A stretch of 56,965 nt of DNA, taken from positions 1-56,965 of the forward strand of contig JAUYMY010000010.1 in the NCBI GenBank assembly GCA_030699385.1, given 5' to 3'. The notes under the pieces are model-generated. The model was not told the origin of the DNA. It ran no database searches and saw only the letters and a list, made by a program, of their open reading frames with translations. The position numbers and the translations under genes are program-made. Below, piece after piece: positions 18,764-29,286 of the stretch. Source of the stretch: Methylobacter sp. GTDB taxonomy: Bacteria; Pseudomonadota; Gammaproteobacteria; Methylococcales; Methylomonadaceae. The first letter of the stretch is position 1; every line of letters starts with the position of its first letter.

Positions 18764-20170
18764 ATGACTAACATTAATACCGACAAACTCTCTAGCGCAC
18801 GTTTTGCCCAGGCAACCGATGCCTTTGTCGAAGTATTTACCGCCTCTGTCGATTTCGACCAGCGCATGGCGCATCAGGATATTGAAGGTTCGGTTGCCCA
18901 TGCCAAAATGCTCTGTGCTTGCGGCATTTTGACTGAACAGGAACGTGACGCCATCATGGCCGGTCTCGCCCAAATCAGTCAGGAAATCATTAACGGCGAT
19001 TTTGTCTGGTCGATTAAGCAGGAAGATGTACACATGAACATCGAAGCGCGCTTGACCGATTTAATCGGCATCGCCGGCAAAAAACTGCACACCGGACGCT
19101 CGCGCAACGATCAAGTAGCGACCGATATTCGCCTGTATCTGCGCAGCGAAATCAAACAAATTTTAGCCCAGCTCAACCGCCTGCAAACGGCTATTTTGGA
19201 TTTGGCGGAACAACACGCCGACACTATCATGCCCGGCTTTACTCATTTGCAAGTTGCCCAGCCGATTACCTTCGGTCACCATTTAATGGCCTGGTTTGAA
19301 ATGCTGAAAAGGGATAGAGAACGCCTGCAAGATTGCTGCAAACGCATCAATATCATGCCGTTAGGTGCGGCGGCATTAGCCGGAACCAGTTACCCTATCG
19401 ATCGGCAGATGACGGCTGATTTATTGGGTTTTAGCCAGCCTTCAGCCAATTCGCTGGACTCGGTTAGCGACCGCGATTTTGCCATTGAGTTTGCGGCCGC
19501 CGGCAGTTTAATCATGATGCACTTGTCGCGTTTTTCCGAAGAATTGATCTTATGGTCCAGCGCCCAGTTTGATTTTGTCGAGATGCCCGACGCTTTTTGC
19601 ACCGGTTCCTCTATCATGCCGCAAAAGAAAAACCCCGATGTACCCGAACTGGTACGCGGCAAATCCGGCCGCGTCACCGGTCATTTAGTGTCGTTGCTGA
19701 TGTTGATGAAAAGCCAGCCGCTGGCGTATAACAAGGATAATCAGGAAGATAAAGAACCACTGTTCGATACCGCCGATACACTGATTAATTGCCTGCGTGC
19801 CTATGCCGACATGGTGCCGCATATCGAGGCGAAAAAGACCAATATGTATAACTCAGCCAAACGCGGTTTTGCCACCGCCACCGACTTGGCCGATTATCTG
19901 GTGCGCAAAGGCATGGCCTTTCGCGATGCTCATGAAGTGGTTGGTTTGGCGGTGCGCTTAGGGCTAGACAGTCGGCGCGATTTATCGGAATTATCATTAG
20001 CAGAATTGCAGCATTTTTCAGCGTTAATTAGCGATGACGTGTTTACTTATTTAACTCTGGAAGGCTCAGTCGCCGCACGAAAACACATTGGAGGCACCGC
20101 GCCTGATACTGTCAGACTGGCCATACAAAGCGCACGACAAAACCTGCTCGCTACGGCTGGCGAGCTATAA
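18764..20170 (+). CDS. argH: Argininosuccinate lyase
   Basis: A 468-residue member of the fumarase/aspartase superfamily. The signature [12 protein letters not shown] lies near residue 284, with [13 protein letters not shown] near 107. It splits argininosuccinate into arginine and fumarate in the last step of arginine synthesis. The adenylate cyclase gene begins 22 bases downstream on the same strand, so the two share a transcript. Argh genes next to cyaA are not typical of enterobacteria but fit other gammaproteobacteria. Confidence 0.97.
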   Translation: MTNINTDKLSSARFAQATDAFVEVFTASVDFDQRMAHQDIEGSVAHAKMLCACGILTEQERDAIMAGLAQISQEIINGDFVWSIKQEDVHMNIEARLTDLIGIAGKKLHTGRSRNDQVATDIRLYLRSEIKQILAQLNRLQTAILDLAEQHADTIMPGFTHLQVAQPITFGHHLMAWFEMLKRDRERLQDCCKRINIMPLGAAALAGTSYPIDRQMTADLLGFSQPSANSLDSVSDRDFAIEFAAAGSLIMMHLSRFSEELILWSSAQFDFVEMPDAFCTGSSIMPQKKNPDVPELVRGKSGRVTGHLVSLLMLMKSQPLAYNKDNQEDKEPLFDTADTLINCLRAYADMVPHIEAKKTNMYNSAKRGFATATDLADYLVRKGMAFRDAHEVVGLAVRLGLDSRRDLSELSLAELQHFSALISDDVFTYLTLEGSVAARKHIGGTAPDTVRLAIQSARQNLLATAGEL

Positions 20171-20192
20171 CTTAGTTATAAAAAATTTTAGC

Positions 20193-23000
20193 ATGATGAA
20201 ACTGCATTCAGAGCTGCCGATATATTTAGGTTCGCCCGGCGAAGATATCAGCATCAAAGACTTACAAACGATTAAGCACCGCTTTAAACGATTGAATCAG
20301 TTGCGCGAACAGCGTGCGCAAGAGTTTCTACAGCCAAGACAACGGGTTTTTCTGGATGTGTTGCCGCTGCTTTTTCATTACAACTTTCCTATGCTGCCGG
20401 GCTTTATTTCCAGCACCACCCCGGCCGGCATACCTGAATACACGCCCAGCACCCAAGCCATCGCTGCGGCCAAACAATTAGCAAAAAACTTCAGCTATAC
20501 CCGGCCGACCTTACAGACATTTCCCATTGAGGGCTTATTTTTAATGGGCAGTGTCGGCAGCATTGCCTTTTCCAAAACCAGCGATATGGATATTTGGCTC
20601 TGCCACCAATCCAATGTCTCAGCCGACGCCATTAATGAGCTGCAAAAAAAAGCCACCGCGATAGAAAACTGGGCAAACTCGTTAAATCTCGAAGTGCATT
20701 TTTTCCTGATGGACAGCGAGCAGTTTCGGCTCGGTGAAAATACCCCTATTTCCAAAGAAAGCAGCGGCCAAACCCAGCACTATCTGCTGCTGGAAGAATT
20801 TTACCGAACCGCCATCTATATTGCCGGCAAAAGCCCGGCATGGTGGCTGGTACCGCCCCATGAAGAGCTCAACTACACCGCTTATGTCAAACATTTAATC
20901 GATAATCTGTTCATTCCAGCACACGAACTGATCGATTTTGGCGGCTTTGATGCGGTACCGGTTGAAGAGTTTACCAGTGCAACACTGTGGCATCTTTACA
21001 AAGCGCTACATTCTCCGCACAAATCCTTGTTAAAGCTGATATTAATGGAATGCTATGCCAGCGAATACCCTGAAACCGAGTGGCTGTGTCAGTACATAAA
21101 AAAAGCCGTTTATCAGGGAAACTTTATGGACGCCGAACTTGACCCGTATTTGCTCATTTATAAAAAAGCCGACGACTATCTGCAAAATGCCCATAGCCAG
21201 GGCCGCTTGGCCTTGATCCGCGAATGCTTTTATTTAAAGGTGATGGGCTCATCTAACAACACCATGGACTCCCACACCAGAACCGCCCGTGAGCACTACA
21301 TGCAGGCTATCGCCAGGCAATACCATTGGCCTGAAACCACTATCGACAGCCTCGCGCACCTGCGACTGTGGGACATAAAAAAAGCATCATTAGAACACGG
21401 CGTTATTTTGGATCAACTAATCCATTGTTACCGGATAATCATGAGCTTCGCCAGAAAGTATCTATCACCCAATCAGGGCGGTAGCGATGATATGAAAGTA
21501 ATTGGTAGAAAGCTACATTCGTCCCTGGACAAAAAACCTGGGAAAATTGAAATTATTACCACCCGCAGCGAAGTTCATGTAAAAGAAAATACACTCTCTA
21601 TCGTAGAAAACTGTTTTTCCGGAGATACTGATCCCGGCTGGGCTTTATACCTGAAAAATGTGCAAATGAGTAACACCGTCGGCATTGAGCCGATAAAAAA
21701 ATCTGGCACCTTAATCGAAATATTGTGCTGGCTAGTCATCAACGAGCTTTACCACAAACATCTACAACTCCAATTTAGTTCCTATTCGCTTAAAATGACG
21801 CATGAGGAACTGCATTTAACCCTGGCTGAAATTAATCTTTTTTTTACTCAGCACTTTAATTACGACCCGCCACTGGAAATCTACCAAACCATTAATACTC
21901 AGCTGAAGTCATTGATTATTATCAATATGGGTAGTGTCGATAACGGCCTGTACGTGATGAGTGCGCGTTCCGATGCCTTCAGCTACGGCATGAGTCACGA
22001 ATGTTTAATCGAAAACGTCAGTCGAGTTTCGCTGTCCAGTTGGGGGGAAATTACCACCAGCCAGAATGAAGGCCTCGCCGGACTGTTCAACTGTTTAACC
22101 GACATTTTTAATAGCAATAAAAAACCGCTATCGCTGAGCGACTTGAAACTTGTTTGCCATACCCCTGCCCGCGCTAAAGCCATTAACTTGCGTATTGAAA
22201 GCATATTTAACACGCTACTTAGACTCTTTGCCAAACCGCACGCTAATCGCTCGCCGCGTTATATTTTACTGGGAGGGACATCGTTTTATGTGTTCCAGGC
22301 CAACGGCAAGACCTTGAGCTGGAAAGAACTGAGCACCAAAAAACTACTGTTAACTGAATTAGCCCACACTCAACAACAATTCAGCACCATTCACTTTGAT
22401 CAAGGCGTCCTTGAAAATACGCCTATTCGTCTTATTTACTCGCTAAACAGGTCGCAAATAATCCAGCTTTTTTATTATGAAGGAAAGGCCGATACCACTG
22501 TCTATATTGTCGATGAAAAAGGCTCTTTATATATACAGCAACATAGCGAAGCCAATCCTGAGCATGTATTAAAACAGTACTCGGTTTTTTTAGAATCTAT
22601 CCTTAACCGCAGTCTTTTTGATGAGCTGCTGAATATTGAATACTACGAAATCAAAAAAAGCTCGGCCAACGCCTTTTCTTGTACGCCGGTGGAGTTAACC
22701 GCCGCCGCCTCAAGCCAGGAATTAAGTCTACGCATTACCGGGGAAGACAAACAAAACCGCATTATTTATACCATCTACTGCAACGAAAAAGAGTTTTCCT
22801 CGCTCGATCATGGCAACAAGGTCTTTTATGTCGTTTATCAACACATACTGCAATTTCGTAGCGGCAAGATGAATTATCCTATTCATATTACCGATATAGA
22901 TTTACCCTTTTCCGCCTTCCGCATCAACAGCCCGGATCAACTGCAAACCCTTCATTATTTAAACTACAAACAGAAAATAGAAGATAAGTTTAATGTTTAA
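20193..23000 (+). CDS. cyaA: Class I adenylate cyclase
   Basis: A 935-residue protein of the enterobacterial class I type, longer than E. coli CyaA (848). The N-terminal catalytic domain has the nucleotidyltransferase signature GSVGSIAFSKTSDMDIW near residue 115. The rest matches the long C-terminal regulatory region of the family. It makes cAMP from ATP. I chose the ATG at 20193 (or the next, 20196) because the open frame further upstream overlaps argH out of frame. No clear Shine-Dalgarno sequence is visible, so translation may depend on argH coupling. Confidence 0.92.
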   Translation: MMKLHSELPIYLGSPGEDISIKDLQTIKHRFKRLNQLREQRAQEFLQPRQRVFLDVLPLLFHYNFPMLPGFISSTTPAGIPEYTPSTQAIAAAKQLAKNFSYTRPTLQTFPIEGLFLMGSVGSIAFSKTSDMDIWLCHQSNVSADAINELQKKATAIENWANSLNLEVHFFLMDSEQFRLGENTPISKESSGQTQHYLLLEEFYRTAIYIAGKSPAWWLVPPHEELNYTAYVKHLIDNLFIPAHELIDFGGFDAVPVEEFTSATLWHLYKALHSPHKSLLKLILMECYASEYPETEWLCQYIKKAVYQGNFMDAELDPYLLIYKKADDYLQNAHSQGRLALIRECFYLKVMGSSNNTMDSHTRTAREHYMQAIARQYHWPETTIDSLAHLRLWDIKKASLEHGVILDQLIHCYRIIMSFARKYLSPNQGGSDDMKVIGRKLHSSLDKKPGKIEIITTRSEVHVKENTLSIVENCFSGDTDPGWALYLKNVQMSNTVGIEPIKKSGTLIEILCWLVINELYHKHLQLQFSSYSLKMTHEELHLTLAEINLFFTQHFNYDPPLEIYQTINTQLKSLIIINMGSVDNGLYVMSARSDAFSYGMSHECLIENVSRVSLSSWGEITTSQNEGLAGLFNCLTDIFNSNKKPLSLSDLKLVCHTPARAKAINLRIESIFNTLLRLFAKPHANRSPRYILLGGTSFYVFQANGKTLSWKELSTKKLLLTELAHTQQQFSTIHFDQGVLENTPIRLIYSLNRSQIIQLFYYEGKADTTVYIVDEKGSLYIQQHSEANPEHVLKQYSVFLESILNRSLFDELLNIEYYEIKKSSANAFSCTPVELTAAASSQELSLRITGEDKQNRIIYTIYCNEKEFSSLDHGNKVFYVVYQHILQFRSGKMNYPIHITDIDLPFSAFRINSPDQLQTLHYLNYKQKIEDKFNV

Positions 23001-23101
23001 CTTTAAGACGGGGCGTATATTAAGAAATGAATATGAAATAATTTAGGTAATCGGCAAATAGCCGGCCGCAAGCAGTTGTTCAAATTATTTATGCTCGTTA
23101 T

Positions 23102-24760
23102 TTAGCTAACGTTTAACATGGTATTGCCGAAATCAATGGCGCCGTTAATCATCTGAAACACGCCTTTTCCCCGGTCTTCGTTATTTTTCCAAATAGCATT
23201 GCCGATCTGAATTTCTGTTTCGCTATAAATAGCTTCCTCGACAATGACTTGAACCTGATCGGCCAAGGTCATTTCTGCTAAAATATGGCTGCGTTCTTCA
23301 TGAAAAAGTGCGCAATCGGTTTCCAATTTTTCCTGCGTGTGAAAAAGTTTATATAATAGGCCATCTTTGTCTTTTTCAGGATGCGCCAGCACAAAGGCGA
23401 CAATCTTGTTAATGTCTTCCTGTTCCTTTTCATTGTGCTCAATCTCAAGCTTAAGCCTGTCCAGTTGTGCCTGCAGATACGGGTTAAAGCCAACTTTTAT
23501 TTTAGTGACGGAACCGGCATTTGAGCCAATAATAGCGGCCTTTACCAGCACCGCCGCACAGGTCACGCCGCCAATAATATGGCCTTTCTTGCCGCCCGAT
23601 TTGCCGACCAATATCCGGTTAAGCGCGGTCAAGTGATTATGCATGGAAAATTCTTCAATAATAATATCGGTGCCCGCTTCCATCTGGGCGTTTTCGGCAA
23701 AACGGGCACTGATTGAACCTTTGCTGACAATCTTCGCGTTAAACGTGGCACCTTCGTCGGGATCGCCTTTATGTTCACTATGACCAATCACGCCGCCTTT
23801 AATGACGATATTGCCGCCCACTTCAATCTCAGCGGCTTCGACAGTCCCGCCGACGAATAAGTCGCCCGAGGCATAAATTTTCATGCCTTCCCTGACATCG
23901 CCTTTGATATTAATCGTGCCGTCGAAATTCATGTTGCCGGTGGACAAATCGACCAGCGGCAGGTTGATGGTGGGCTCTACGATAACGCCGTTGGCCACCA
24001 GCTTCGGTTGCCCGGTGATGGCGGCCAACAGCAGATTACTATCATTCGGGTCCAGTTTTGCACCCTGCAGCTCCGCCGTAAACGGGGTGTCCTGTCCAGC
24101 GGTGGGCGCCAATATTTGCCCGGTAATATCCTGGCCTTTTATGCCCTCGGTAGGCGGGGTGCGACGCATCAGCGCTTCGCCTTGCCTAACTACAATCAGC
24201 TGACCAAGATCGCGGTAATTGGCAAAGCCTTTCTCGTCTATATGAGGTTTGCGCTCCCTTATTTCCGGTATCAGGCTTTGGAACTGCGCGTTGGTGCCGG
24301 GCACAGGATTGAGGCCTTGAGCAATGATGCGGTCGGTGGCATGACCGTCTTTTAAAACGGCCTCTATTTCATGCTCCAGAATGCCGCTAACCACCCCTTT
24401 TTCCTGCAAAACCTGCTGGATTTGAGCCCGGTCGACCGCTGTGCCTCCGTAAGGTGGCGTTAAGGTCAGTTTGGCCGACATTTTGACGCTATCAACAATA
24501 ACCGTGCAGATGCCATTTCTACGCTCACCAATTTCCAGGGTAAAGCTTTCATTGGTTTTGTACTGTTTTAGCAATTCAATGATGGCGCTTTCGTTCAAAA
24601 ACAGGTTCGACAGACCTTGTTTGCCCAGCATTTCTTTGATTATTGCCTGATCCAGCGGGGGGGGGGATTCACAGGCATCAAATACCGCAAGCAATTTGTT
24701 GCCGTCATCACTGAGCTTAAATATCAGTGCATCCGGAATCGGAGGTAAAGCATCAGTCAT
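23102..24760 (-). CDS. FapA family protein (DUF342), with C10 tract near the 5' end
   Basis: A 552-residue protein of the FapA/DUF342 family. An N-terminal domain (about 1-170) is followed by a Gly-rich beta-helix (about 180-400; for example GDVREGMKIYASGDLFVGG and GNIVIKGGVIGHSEHKGD) and a coiled coil near 420-480 (KLEIEHNEKEQEDINK). Members are linked to flagellar or polar organisation, but function is not settled. The codons for Ser32-Pro35 form an uninterrupted run of ten C on the coding strand (24657-24666), so slippage would shift the frame after about 35 residues. It converges with cyaA, 101 bases apart. Confidence 0.85.
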   Translation of the reverse strand: MTDALPPIPDALIFKLSDDGNKLLAVFDACESPPPLDQAIIKEMLGKQGLSNLFLNESAIIELLKQYKTNESFTLEIGERRNGICTVIVDSVKMSAKLTLTPPYGGTAVDRAQIQQVLQEKGVVSGILEHEIEAVLKDGHATDRIIAQGLNPVPGTNAQFQSLIPEIRERKPHIDEKGFANYRDLGQLIVVRQGEALMRRTPPTEGIKGQDITGQILAPTAGQDTPFTAELQGAKLDPNDSNLLLAAITGQPKLVANGVIVEPTINLPLVDLSTGNMNFDGTINIKGDVREGMKIYASGDLFVGGTVEAAEIEVGGNIVIKGGVIGHSEHKGDPDEGATFNAKIVSKGSISARFAENAQMEAGTDIIIEEFSMHNHLTALNRILVGKSGGKKGHIIGGVTCAAVLVKAAIIGSNAGSVTKIKVGFNPYLQAQLDRLKLEIEHNEKEQEDINKIVAFVLAHPEKDKDGLLYKLFHTQEKLETDCALFHEERSHILAEMTLADQVQVIVEEAIYSETEIQIGNAIWKNNEDRGKGVFQMINGAIDFGNTMLNVS

Positions 24761-24803
24761 AGCTTGTCCTTAAAAAAGCCTATCAGCAATTGAAATAGTT
24801 AAA

Positions 24804-24839
24804 AAAATTAGCCCTATTTATTGAAATAGGGCTAATTTT
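24804..24839 (-). terminator. Terminator after the coiled-coil membrane protein gene
   Basis: A 16-bp perfect stem (AAAATTAGCCCTATTT with its complement) around a 4-base loop. A- and T-rich flanks on both sides allow it to work in either direction. It follows the gene at 24934-25347 and lies before the 24760 start. Confidence 0.75.
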
Positions 24840-24933
24840 GAATTAACAAGGCGGTCTAATTCGAAGAGTAGCATAGTTCACGGTTTTGTCAGCGCCTTCG
24901 GCACTAGCGTTGTGTGAAGTGCGTCTTTTTTGG

Positions 24934-25347
24934 CTATTTCATGATTAATTCGACTAATTTAACAAAGGCCGGATTAAACAGTGTTAAACCAAAGACAGCA
25001 ATGCCGATCAATACTTTTAACAGCAAGGTCGTTTGTTTAAGCTCGCCGCGCAGTAGGTTAATTTCTGCGCGTACATTGCTGATTTCTGCTCGTACTTCGC
25101 TAATTTCTGCTCGCACCCCATTAATTTCTGCGCGCGCAAATTCTTTAGTTGTTAACTCTGTACGCAGCTCATTATATAGCTCGGCTTTCAGTGGCTCTTT
25201 TTTATCGGTGATAGCTGCGCCCACTTGGTTCTTAAACGCCTGAATCGAGTTTTCTATAGCTTTGGCAAAAATCTCGGCTTTTTCCCTGTCCTGATTACAC
25301 GCTGTTTCCAGCAATGAAACGACATCGCGTGGTATTGAATAAGCCAT
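24934..25347 (-). CDS. Coiled-coil protein with C-terminal membrane helix (DUF1640-like)
   Basis: A 137-residue protein. Residues 1-60 are helical. Residues about 68-105 hold a coiled coil built from four near-identical 7-residue units of the type RAEISEV, encoded by tandem 21-bp repeats at 25060-25143. A single membrane helix (about 107-128, VLIGIAVFGLTLF) closes the protein. This matches the DUF1640/CCDC90-like layout; function is not known. The AAACGACATC-rich 5' region reads as normal coding sequence. Repeat number could vary by slippage without breaking the frame, since 21 is a multiple of 3. Confidence 0.8.
   Translation of the reverse strand: MAYSIPRDVVSLLETACNQDREKAEIFAKAIENSIQAFKNQVGAAITDKKEPLKAELYNELRTELTTKEFARAEINGVRAEISEVRAEISNVRAEINLLRGELKQTTLLLKVLIGIAVFGLTLFNPAFVKLVELIMK
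25060..25143. repeat. Four tandem 21-bp repeats inside the coiled-coil gene
   Basis: Units start at 25060, 25081, 25102 and 25123, each opening with RATTTCTGCKCG. On the coding strand each unit is one heptad (RAEI plus three). It is a protein-coding minisatellite rather than a regulatory array. Confidence 0.85.
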
Positions 25348-25522
25348 TGACTCGCCTCCTATCGTGTTTGCTGTTGGCTGGATTATAGCATTGTTAAAAT
25401 ACCGGCGGCGCGGCGCTGGCTTCAGAAAAAATCGCCAACAAAATAACCGAGCATAACAAACACTGCAAAATCTTGCTTGTCATAGTAGAATGCCGCCAGT
25501 CGCTAATATTAGTCATATCATC

Positions 25523-26116
25523 ATGGATCAACGTACTGCAGAAGTAGAGCGTAACACGCTCGAAACCCAAATTAACATCAAAATCAACCTGGACGGATCG
25601 GGTGAATCCTCGTTTTCAATCGGCGTACCTTTTCTTGAGCACATGCTCGATCAGATTGCCCGGCACGGCCTGATTGACATGGATATTGACGCCACAGGCG
25701 ATTTGTCGATTGACGACCATCACACCGTCGAAGACGTCGGCATTACTTTAGGCCAAGCATTTGCCAAAGCTCTGCAAGACAAAAAAGGCATTGTCCGTTA
25801 CGGTCACGCTTATGTGCCATTGGACGAGGCTTTGTCCCGCGTGGTGATTGATTTTTCCGGCCGCCCCGGCTTGTTTTATGAAGTCAACTACCCCAAAGCC
25901 ATGATCGGCCGCTTTGATGTCGATTTGTTCCGCGAATTTTTCCAGGGTTTTGTCAACCATGCCGGGGTGACCTTGCATATCGACAACTTAAAAGGCAGCA
26001 ATGCCCATCATGTCGCCGAAACCATTTTTAAAGCCATGGGCCGCGCCATCCGCATGGCGATTAGTGCCGACCCGCGTATGGCAGGTATCATGCCGTCAAC
26101 CAAAGGCAGCCTTTAA
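25523..26116 (+). CDS. hisB: Imidazoleglycerol-phosphate dehydratase
   Basis: A 197-residue monofunctional HisB. Metal-binding motifs [11 protein letters not shown] near 64 and [12 protein letters not shown] near 155 are present. It dehydrates imidazoleglycerol phosphate in histidine synthesis. I chose the ATG at 25523 ([12 protein letters not shown]), which matches the usual start of the family; the frame stays open to 25490. It lacks the fused phosphatase seen in E. coli HisB, as usual outside enterobacteria. First gene of hisBHAFIE-tatABC. Confidence 0.95.
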   Translation: MDQRTAEVERNTLETQINIKINLDGSGESSFSIGVPFLEHMLDQIARHGLIDMDIDATGDLSIDDHHTVEDVGITLGQAFAKALQDKKGIVRYGHAYVPLDEALSRVVIDFSGRPGLFYEVNYPKAMIGRFDVDLFREFFQGFVNHAGVTLHIDNLKGSNAHHVAETIFKAMGRAIRMAISADPRMAGIMPSTKGSL

Positions 26117-26135
26117 CTTTTAGCCTGTATTTCTT

Positions 26136-26780
26136 ATGTCTACTGTCGCTGTAATCGATTACGGAATGGGTAATCTGCACTCCATCGTCAAGGCGCTGCA
26201 ACATGCTGCGCCTGAAGTCGATGTTATTTGTGTCTCCGATGCCGAGGCAATTCTCCAGGCCGACCGGGTGGTTTTTCCCGGTGTCGGCGCGATACGAGAT
26301 TGTATGCAGGCACTCAATCAATCCGGCCTGGCCGATGTGATCCGGCAGGTCGCCGAAAGCAAACCGTTGCTGGGCATTTGCTTAGGGATGCAGGCTTTAT
26401 TGACCGACAGCGCCGAAAACAACGGTACGCCTTGCCTTGCTATTATTGACGGCCATGTCGTCCATTTTCCCGAAGCGTTGACCGACATTGACGGCAATCT
26501 GCTAAAAATTCCACACATGGGCTGGAATCAGGTCCATCAATTACACCCGCATCCTCTCTGGGAAAACATCCCGCAGGACAGCCGTTTTTATTTCGTCCAC
26601 AGTTATTATGCGCAGCCTAATGATGCCGCAGTCACGGCAGCAACTACGCAATACCCCGATGCATTTACCTGCGCCTTGGCGCAAGCTAATGTTTTTGCCG
26701 TACAGTTTCACCCCGAAAAAAGCCAGGCAGTCGGTTTACAGCTGCTGAAGAATTTTTTGCATTGGGATGGACACGTTTAG
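26136..26780 (+). CDS. hisH: Imidazole glycerol phosphate synthase, glutamine amidotransferase subunit
   Basis: A 214-residue class I glutamine amidotransferase. The nucleophile Cys is in LLGICLGMQAL near residue 83, and the His-x-Glu pair is in VQFHPEKSQ near 193. It passes ammonia to HisF, which is encoded two genes downstream. It begins 19 bases after hisB. Confidence 0.96.
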   Translation: MSTVAVIDYGMGNLHSIVKALQHAAPEVDVICVSDAEAILQADRVVFPGVGAIRDCMQALNQSGLADVIRQVAESKPLLGICLGMQALLTDSAENNGTPCLAIIDGHVVHFPEALTDIDGNLLKIPHMGWNQVHQLHPHPLWENIPQDSRFYFVHSYYAQPNDAAVTAATTQYPDAFTCALAQANVFAVQFHPEKSQAVGLQLLKNFLHWDGHV

Positions 26781-26823
26781 TTATTATCGACTGATTACAC
26801 GCCGTTAAGGATTTTATAATTTT

Positions 26824-27558
26824 ATGTTACTGATACCTGCAATCGATTTAAAAGAGGGAAAATGTGTCCGTTTACGCCAGGGACGCATGGATGACAATAC
26901 GATTTTTTCCGATGACCCGGTCGCCGTAGCCGGCAAGTGGGTTGCCGCCGGAGCAAGACGGATACATTTGGTTGACCTTGATGGCGCGTTTGCCGGAAAG
27001 CCGAGAAACGCCGACATTATACATGCCATCGTCGAAGCCTATCCCGATGTGCCGATACAAATCGGCGGCGGCATTCGCGATGAAGACACGATTCAGGCCT
27101 ATCTTAACGCCGGTGTCGAATACGTTATTATCGGCACCAAAGCCGTAAACGAACCGCATTTTGTCCGTGACATGGCGATGGAATATCCGCGCCGCATCAT
27201 CGTCGGGCTGGATGCCAAAGACGGCAAAGTGGCGATTGACGGCTGGTCGAAATTGTCCAAACATGATGTTATCGACATGGCGCAACATTTCGAAGAAGAC
27301 GGCGTCGAAGCCATTATCTACACCGACATTTCCCGCGATGGCATGATGCAGGGCGTTAATGTCGAAGCCACCGCCAAATTGGCGCGCGCCATCCGCATTC
27401 CGGTGATTGCTTCCGGCGGCATTACTAATCTTGACGACATCAGGGCTCTGGGCGCTGTCGCTCATGAGGGCATCATGGGCGCGATTACCGGCCGGGCGAT
27501 TTATGAAGGCACGCTGGATTTTGAAGCTGCCGGAAAATTAGCCGAATCATTCGAATAA
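26824..27558 (+). CDS. hisA: ProFAR isomerase (HisA)
   Basis: A 244-residue TIM barrel. The catalytic Asp8 is in [14 protein letters not shown], the second is in the [12 protein letters not shown] stretch, and phosphate-binding loops are present ([14 protein letters not shown]). It isomerises the ProFAR intermediate of histidine synthesis. The hisF ATG follows the hisA stop with one base between. Confidence 0.97.
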   Translation: MLLIPAIDLKEGKCVRLRQGRMDDNTIFSDDPVAVAGKWVAAGARRIHLVDLDGAFAGKPRNADIIHAIVEAYPDVPIQIGGGIRDEDTIQAYLNAGVEYVIIGTKAVNEPHFVRDMAMEYPRRIIVGLDAKDGKVAIDGWSKLSKHDVIDMAQHFEEDGVEAIIYTDISRDGMMQGVNVEATAKLARAIRIPVIASGGITNLDDIRALGAVAHEGIMGAITGRAIYEGTLDFEAAGKLAESFE

Positions 27559-27559
27559 G

Positions 27560-28333
27560 ATGAGCTTAGCCAAACGTATTATTCCCTGTCTGGATGTCGA
27601 CAACGGTCGCGTGGTTAAAGGCGTCAAATTTGTCGATATTCGCGATGCCGGCGATCCTGTTGAAATCGCCCGGCGTTACGACCGCGAAGGCGCGGATGAA
27701 ATCACTTTTCTGGATATTACTGCTACCCATGACAATCGCGATACCATCGTTCATGTGGTTGAGCAGGTCGCCAGCGAAGTGTTTATCCCGCTGACCGTCG
27801 GCGGCGGCATTAGGACACTGGACGACATTCGCCGCATGTTAAATGCAGGTGCCGATAAGGTCGGCATTAACAGCGCAGCGGTATTTAACCCGGATTTTGT
27901 CCGCGAAGCCGCAGAGCGCTTCGGCTCGCAATGTATCGTGGTCGCCATCGACGCGAAAAAAGTCAGTTTAGCTAACGAACCCAGCCGCTGGGAGATTTTC
28001 ACCCATGGCGGCCGTAAACCAACCGGCATTGATGCGATTGAATGGGCCCGAAAAATGGTCGATTACGGCGCCGGGGAAATCCTGCTGACCAGCATGGACA
28101 GGGACGGTACCCGCGAAGGTTTCGATTTACCGCTGACCCGCGCTATCAGCGAAGCGGTCACGGTACCGGTGATTGCTTCCGGCGGCGTTGGCAACCTGGA
28201 TCATTTGGCCGACGGTGTCATTGAAGGCAAGGCTGATGCAGTGCTGGCTGCCAGCATTTTCCATTTTGCCGAATACAGCATTGAACAGGCCAAGCAACGC
28301 ATGGCCGCTCGCGGTATCGAGGTGCGTTTATGA
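27560..28333 (+). CDS. hisF: Imidazole glycerol phosphate synthase, cyclase subunit
   Basis: A 257-residue TIM-barrel paralogue of HisA. Catalytic Asp11 is in [14 protein letters not shown] and the second Asp is in VVAIDAKK near 130. [13 protein letters not shown] and the ASGGVGN phosphate loop are typical. It forms IGP and AICAR with HisH-supplied ammonia. It overlaps hisI by 4 bases. Confidence 0.97.
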   Translation: MSLAKRIIPCLDVDNGRVVKGVKFVDIRDAGDPVEIARRYDREGADEITFLDITATHDNRDTIVHVVEQVASEVFIPLTVGGGIRTLDDIRRMLNAGADKVGINSAAVFNPDFVREAAERFGSQCIVVAIDAKKVSLANEPSRWEIFTHGGRKPTGIDAIEWARKMVDYGAGEILLTSMDRDGTREGFDLPLTRAISEAVTVPVIASGGVGNLDHLADGVIEGKADAVLAASIFHFAEYSIEQAKQRMAARGIEVRL

Positions 28334-28722
28334 GCGCATCTTGGCTGGACGAAATCCGCTGGACTGACGATGGCTTAGTGCCCGTGATCGCGCAACAGGC
28401 GGCCAGCGGAAAAGTGTTGATGTTTGCCTGGATGAACCGCGAGTCATTAGCATTAACGGTCTCCGAAGGTTATGCCGTGTACTGGTCGCGGTCGCGCGGC
28501 AAATTATGGCGCAAAGGCGAAGAATCGGGACATCGGCAGAAAGTCATCGACTTGCTGCTTGATTGCGACGAAGACGTCATTTTGCTAAAAATCGAACAGG
28601 AAGGCGGCATCGCCTGCCATACCGGCCGCGAAAGTTGTTTCTACCGCAGCCTGAGTGACGGACAATGGCAAAACGTCGAGCCGGTTTTAAAAGCCCCCGA
28701 AACTATTTATAAAAAATCATGA
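28330..28722 (+). CDS. hisI: Phosphoribosyl-AMP cyclohydrolase
   Basis: A 130-residue monofunctional HisI. Signature stretches are [28 protein letters not shown], and [13 protein letters not shown], followed by the zinc Cys positions in [14 protein letters not shown]. It opens the adenine ring of phosphoribosyl-AMP. It overlaps both hisF and hisE by 4 bases. In enterobacteria these activities are fused in one protein, here they are separate. Confidence 0.97.
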   Translation: MSASWLDEIRWTDDGLVPVIAQQAASGKVLMFAWMNRESLALTVSEGYAVYWSRSRGKLWRKGEESGHRQKVIDLLLDCDEDVILLKIEQEGGIACHTGRESCFYRSLSDGQWQNVEPVLKAPETIYKKS

Positions 28723-29036
28723 GCGACGTATTACAACAGCTGGCGCAAATCCTCGAACAGCGTAAACTGGAGTCGGCCGATAAATCTTATGTCGCCAGTC
28801 TCTATGCCAAAGGCCTGGACAGCATACTGAAAAAAATCGGTGAAGAAGCCACCGAAACCGTCATCGCCGCCAAAGGCGGAGACAAACAACAAATTATTTA
28901 TGAAACTGCTGATTTGTGGTTTCATTGCTTGGTGTTGCTGGCCGATCAGGGGCTAGGCCCCGATGATGTATTGCAGGAACTGCAACGTCGTTTCGGTTTG
29001 TCCGGTCTGGAAGAAAAAGCGCAACGAAACAAGTAA
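28719..29036 (+). CDS. hisE: Phosphoribosyl-ATP pyrophosphatase
   Basis: A 105-residue MazG-fold pyrophosphatase. The markers are [15 protein letters not shown] (metal-binding Glu residues) and YETADLWFH. It removes pyrophosphate from phosphoribosyl-ATP, the second step of histidine synthesis. It starts in an ATGA overlap with hisI and leads into tatA after 35 bases. Confidence 0.96.
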   Translation: MSDVLQQLAQILEQRKLESADKSYVASLYAKGLDSILKKIGEEATETVIAAKGGDKQQIIYETADLWFHCLVLLADQGLGPDDVLQELQRRFGLSGLEEKAQRNK

Positions 29037-29071
29037 ACCTCTTGCCTTGCAAGATCGCATTGGAGATAAAA

Positions 29072-29281
29072 ATGGGCCCTAGCATTACTCAATTATTAGT
29101 TGTATTAGTCATCGTCATCGTTATTTTTGGCACCAAGCGCCTACGCAATATTGGCGCTGATTTGGGCGGCGCCATTAAAGGTTTTCGCTCGGCGATGAAA
29201 GACGGCGGAGAAACGCCTGCCGAGGATAAATCTGATGTCATCGACAGCGAAATTACCACCGAAAAAAAAACTAAAGATTAA
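29072..29281 (+). CDS. tatA: Sec-independent translocase subunit TatA
   Basis: A 69-residue protein with one N-terminal membrane helix (about 5-20), the FGTKRLRN hinge, an amphipathic helix ([12 protein letters not shown]) and an acidic/basic tail. TatA oligomers form the channel for folded proteins. I chose the ATG at 29072, which has GGAG six bases upstream. The helix start is Gly-Pro-Ser, with no acidic residue before the hinge. Confidence 0.94.
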   Translation: MGPSITQLLVVLVIVIVIFGTKRLRNIGADLGGAIKGFRSAMKDGGETPAEDKSDVIDSEITTEKKTKD

Positions 29282-29286
29282 CGCGC

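Noticed and set aside
25060..25143. Regular 21-bp repeats as a CRISPR or iteron array
   Set aside because: There are no unique spacers and the period keeps a coding frame that makes coiled-coil heptads.
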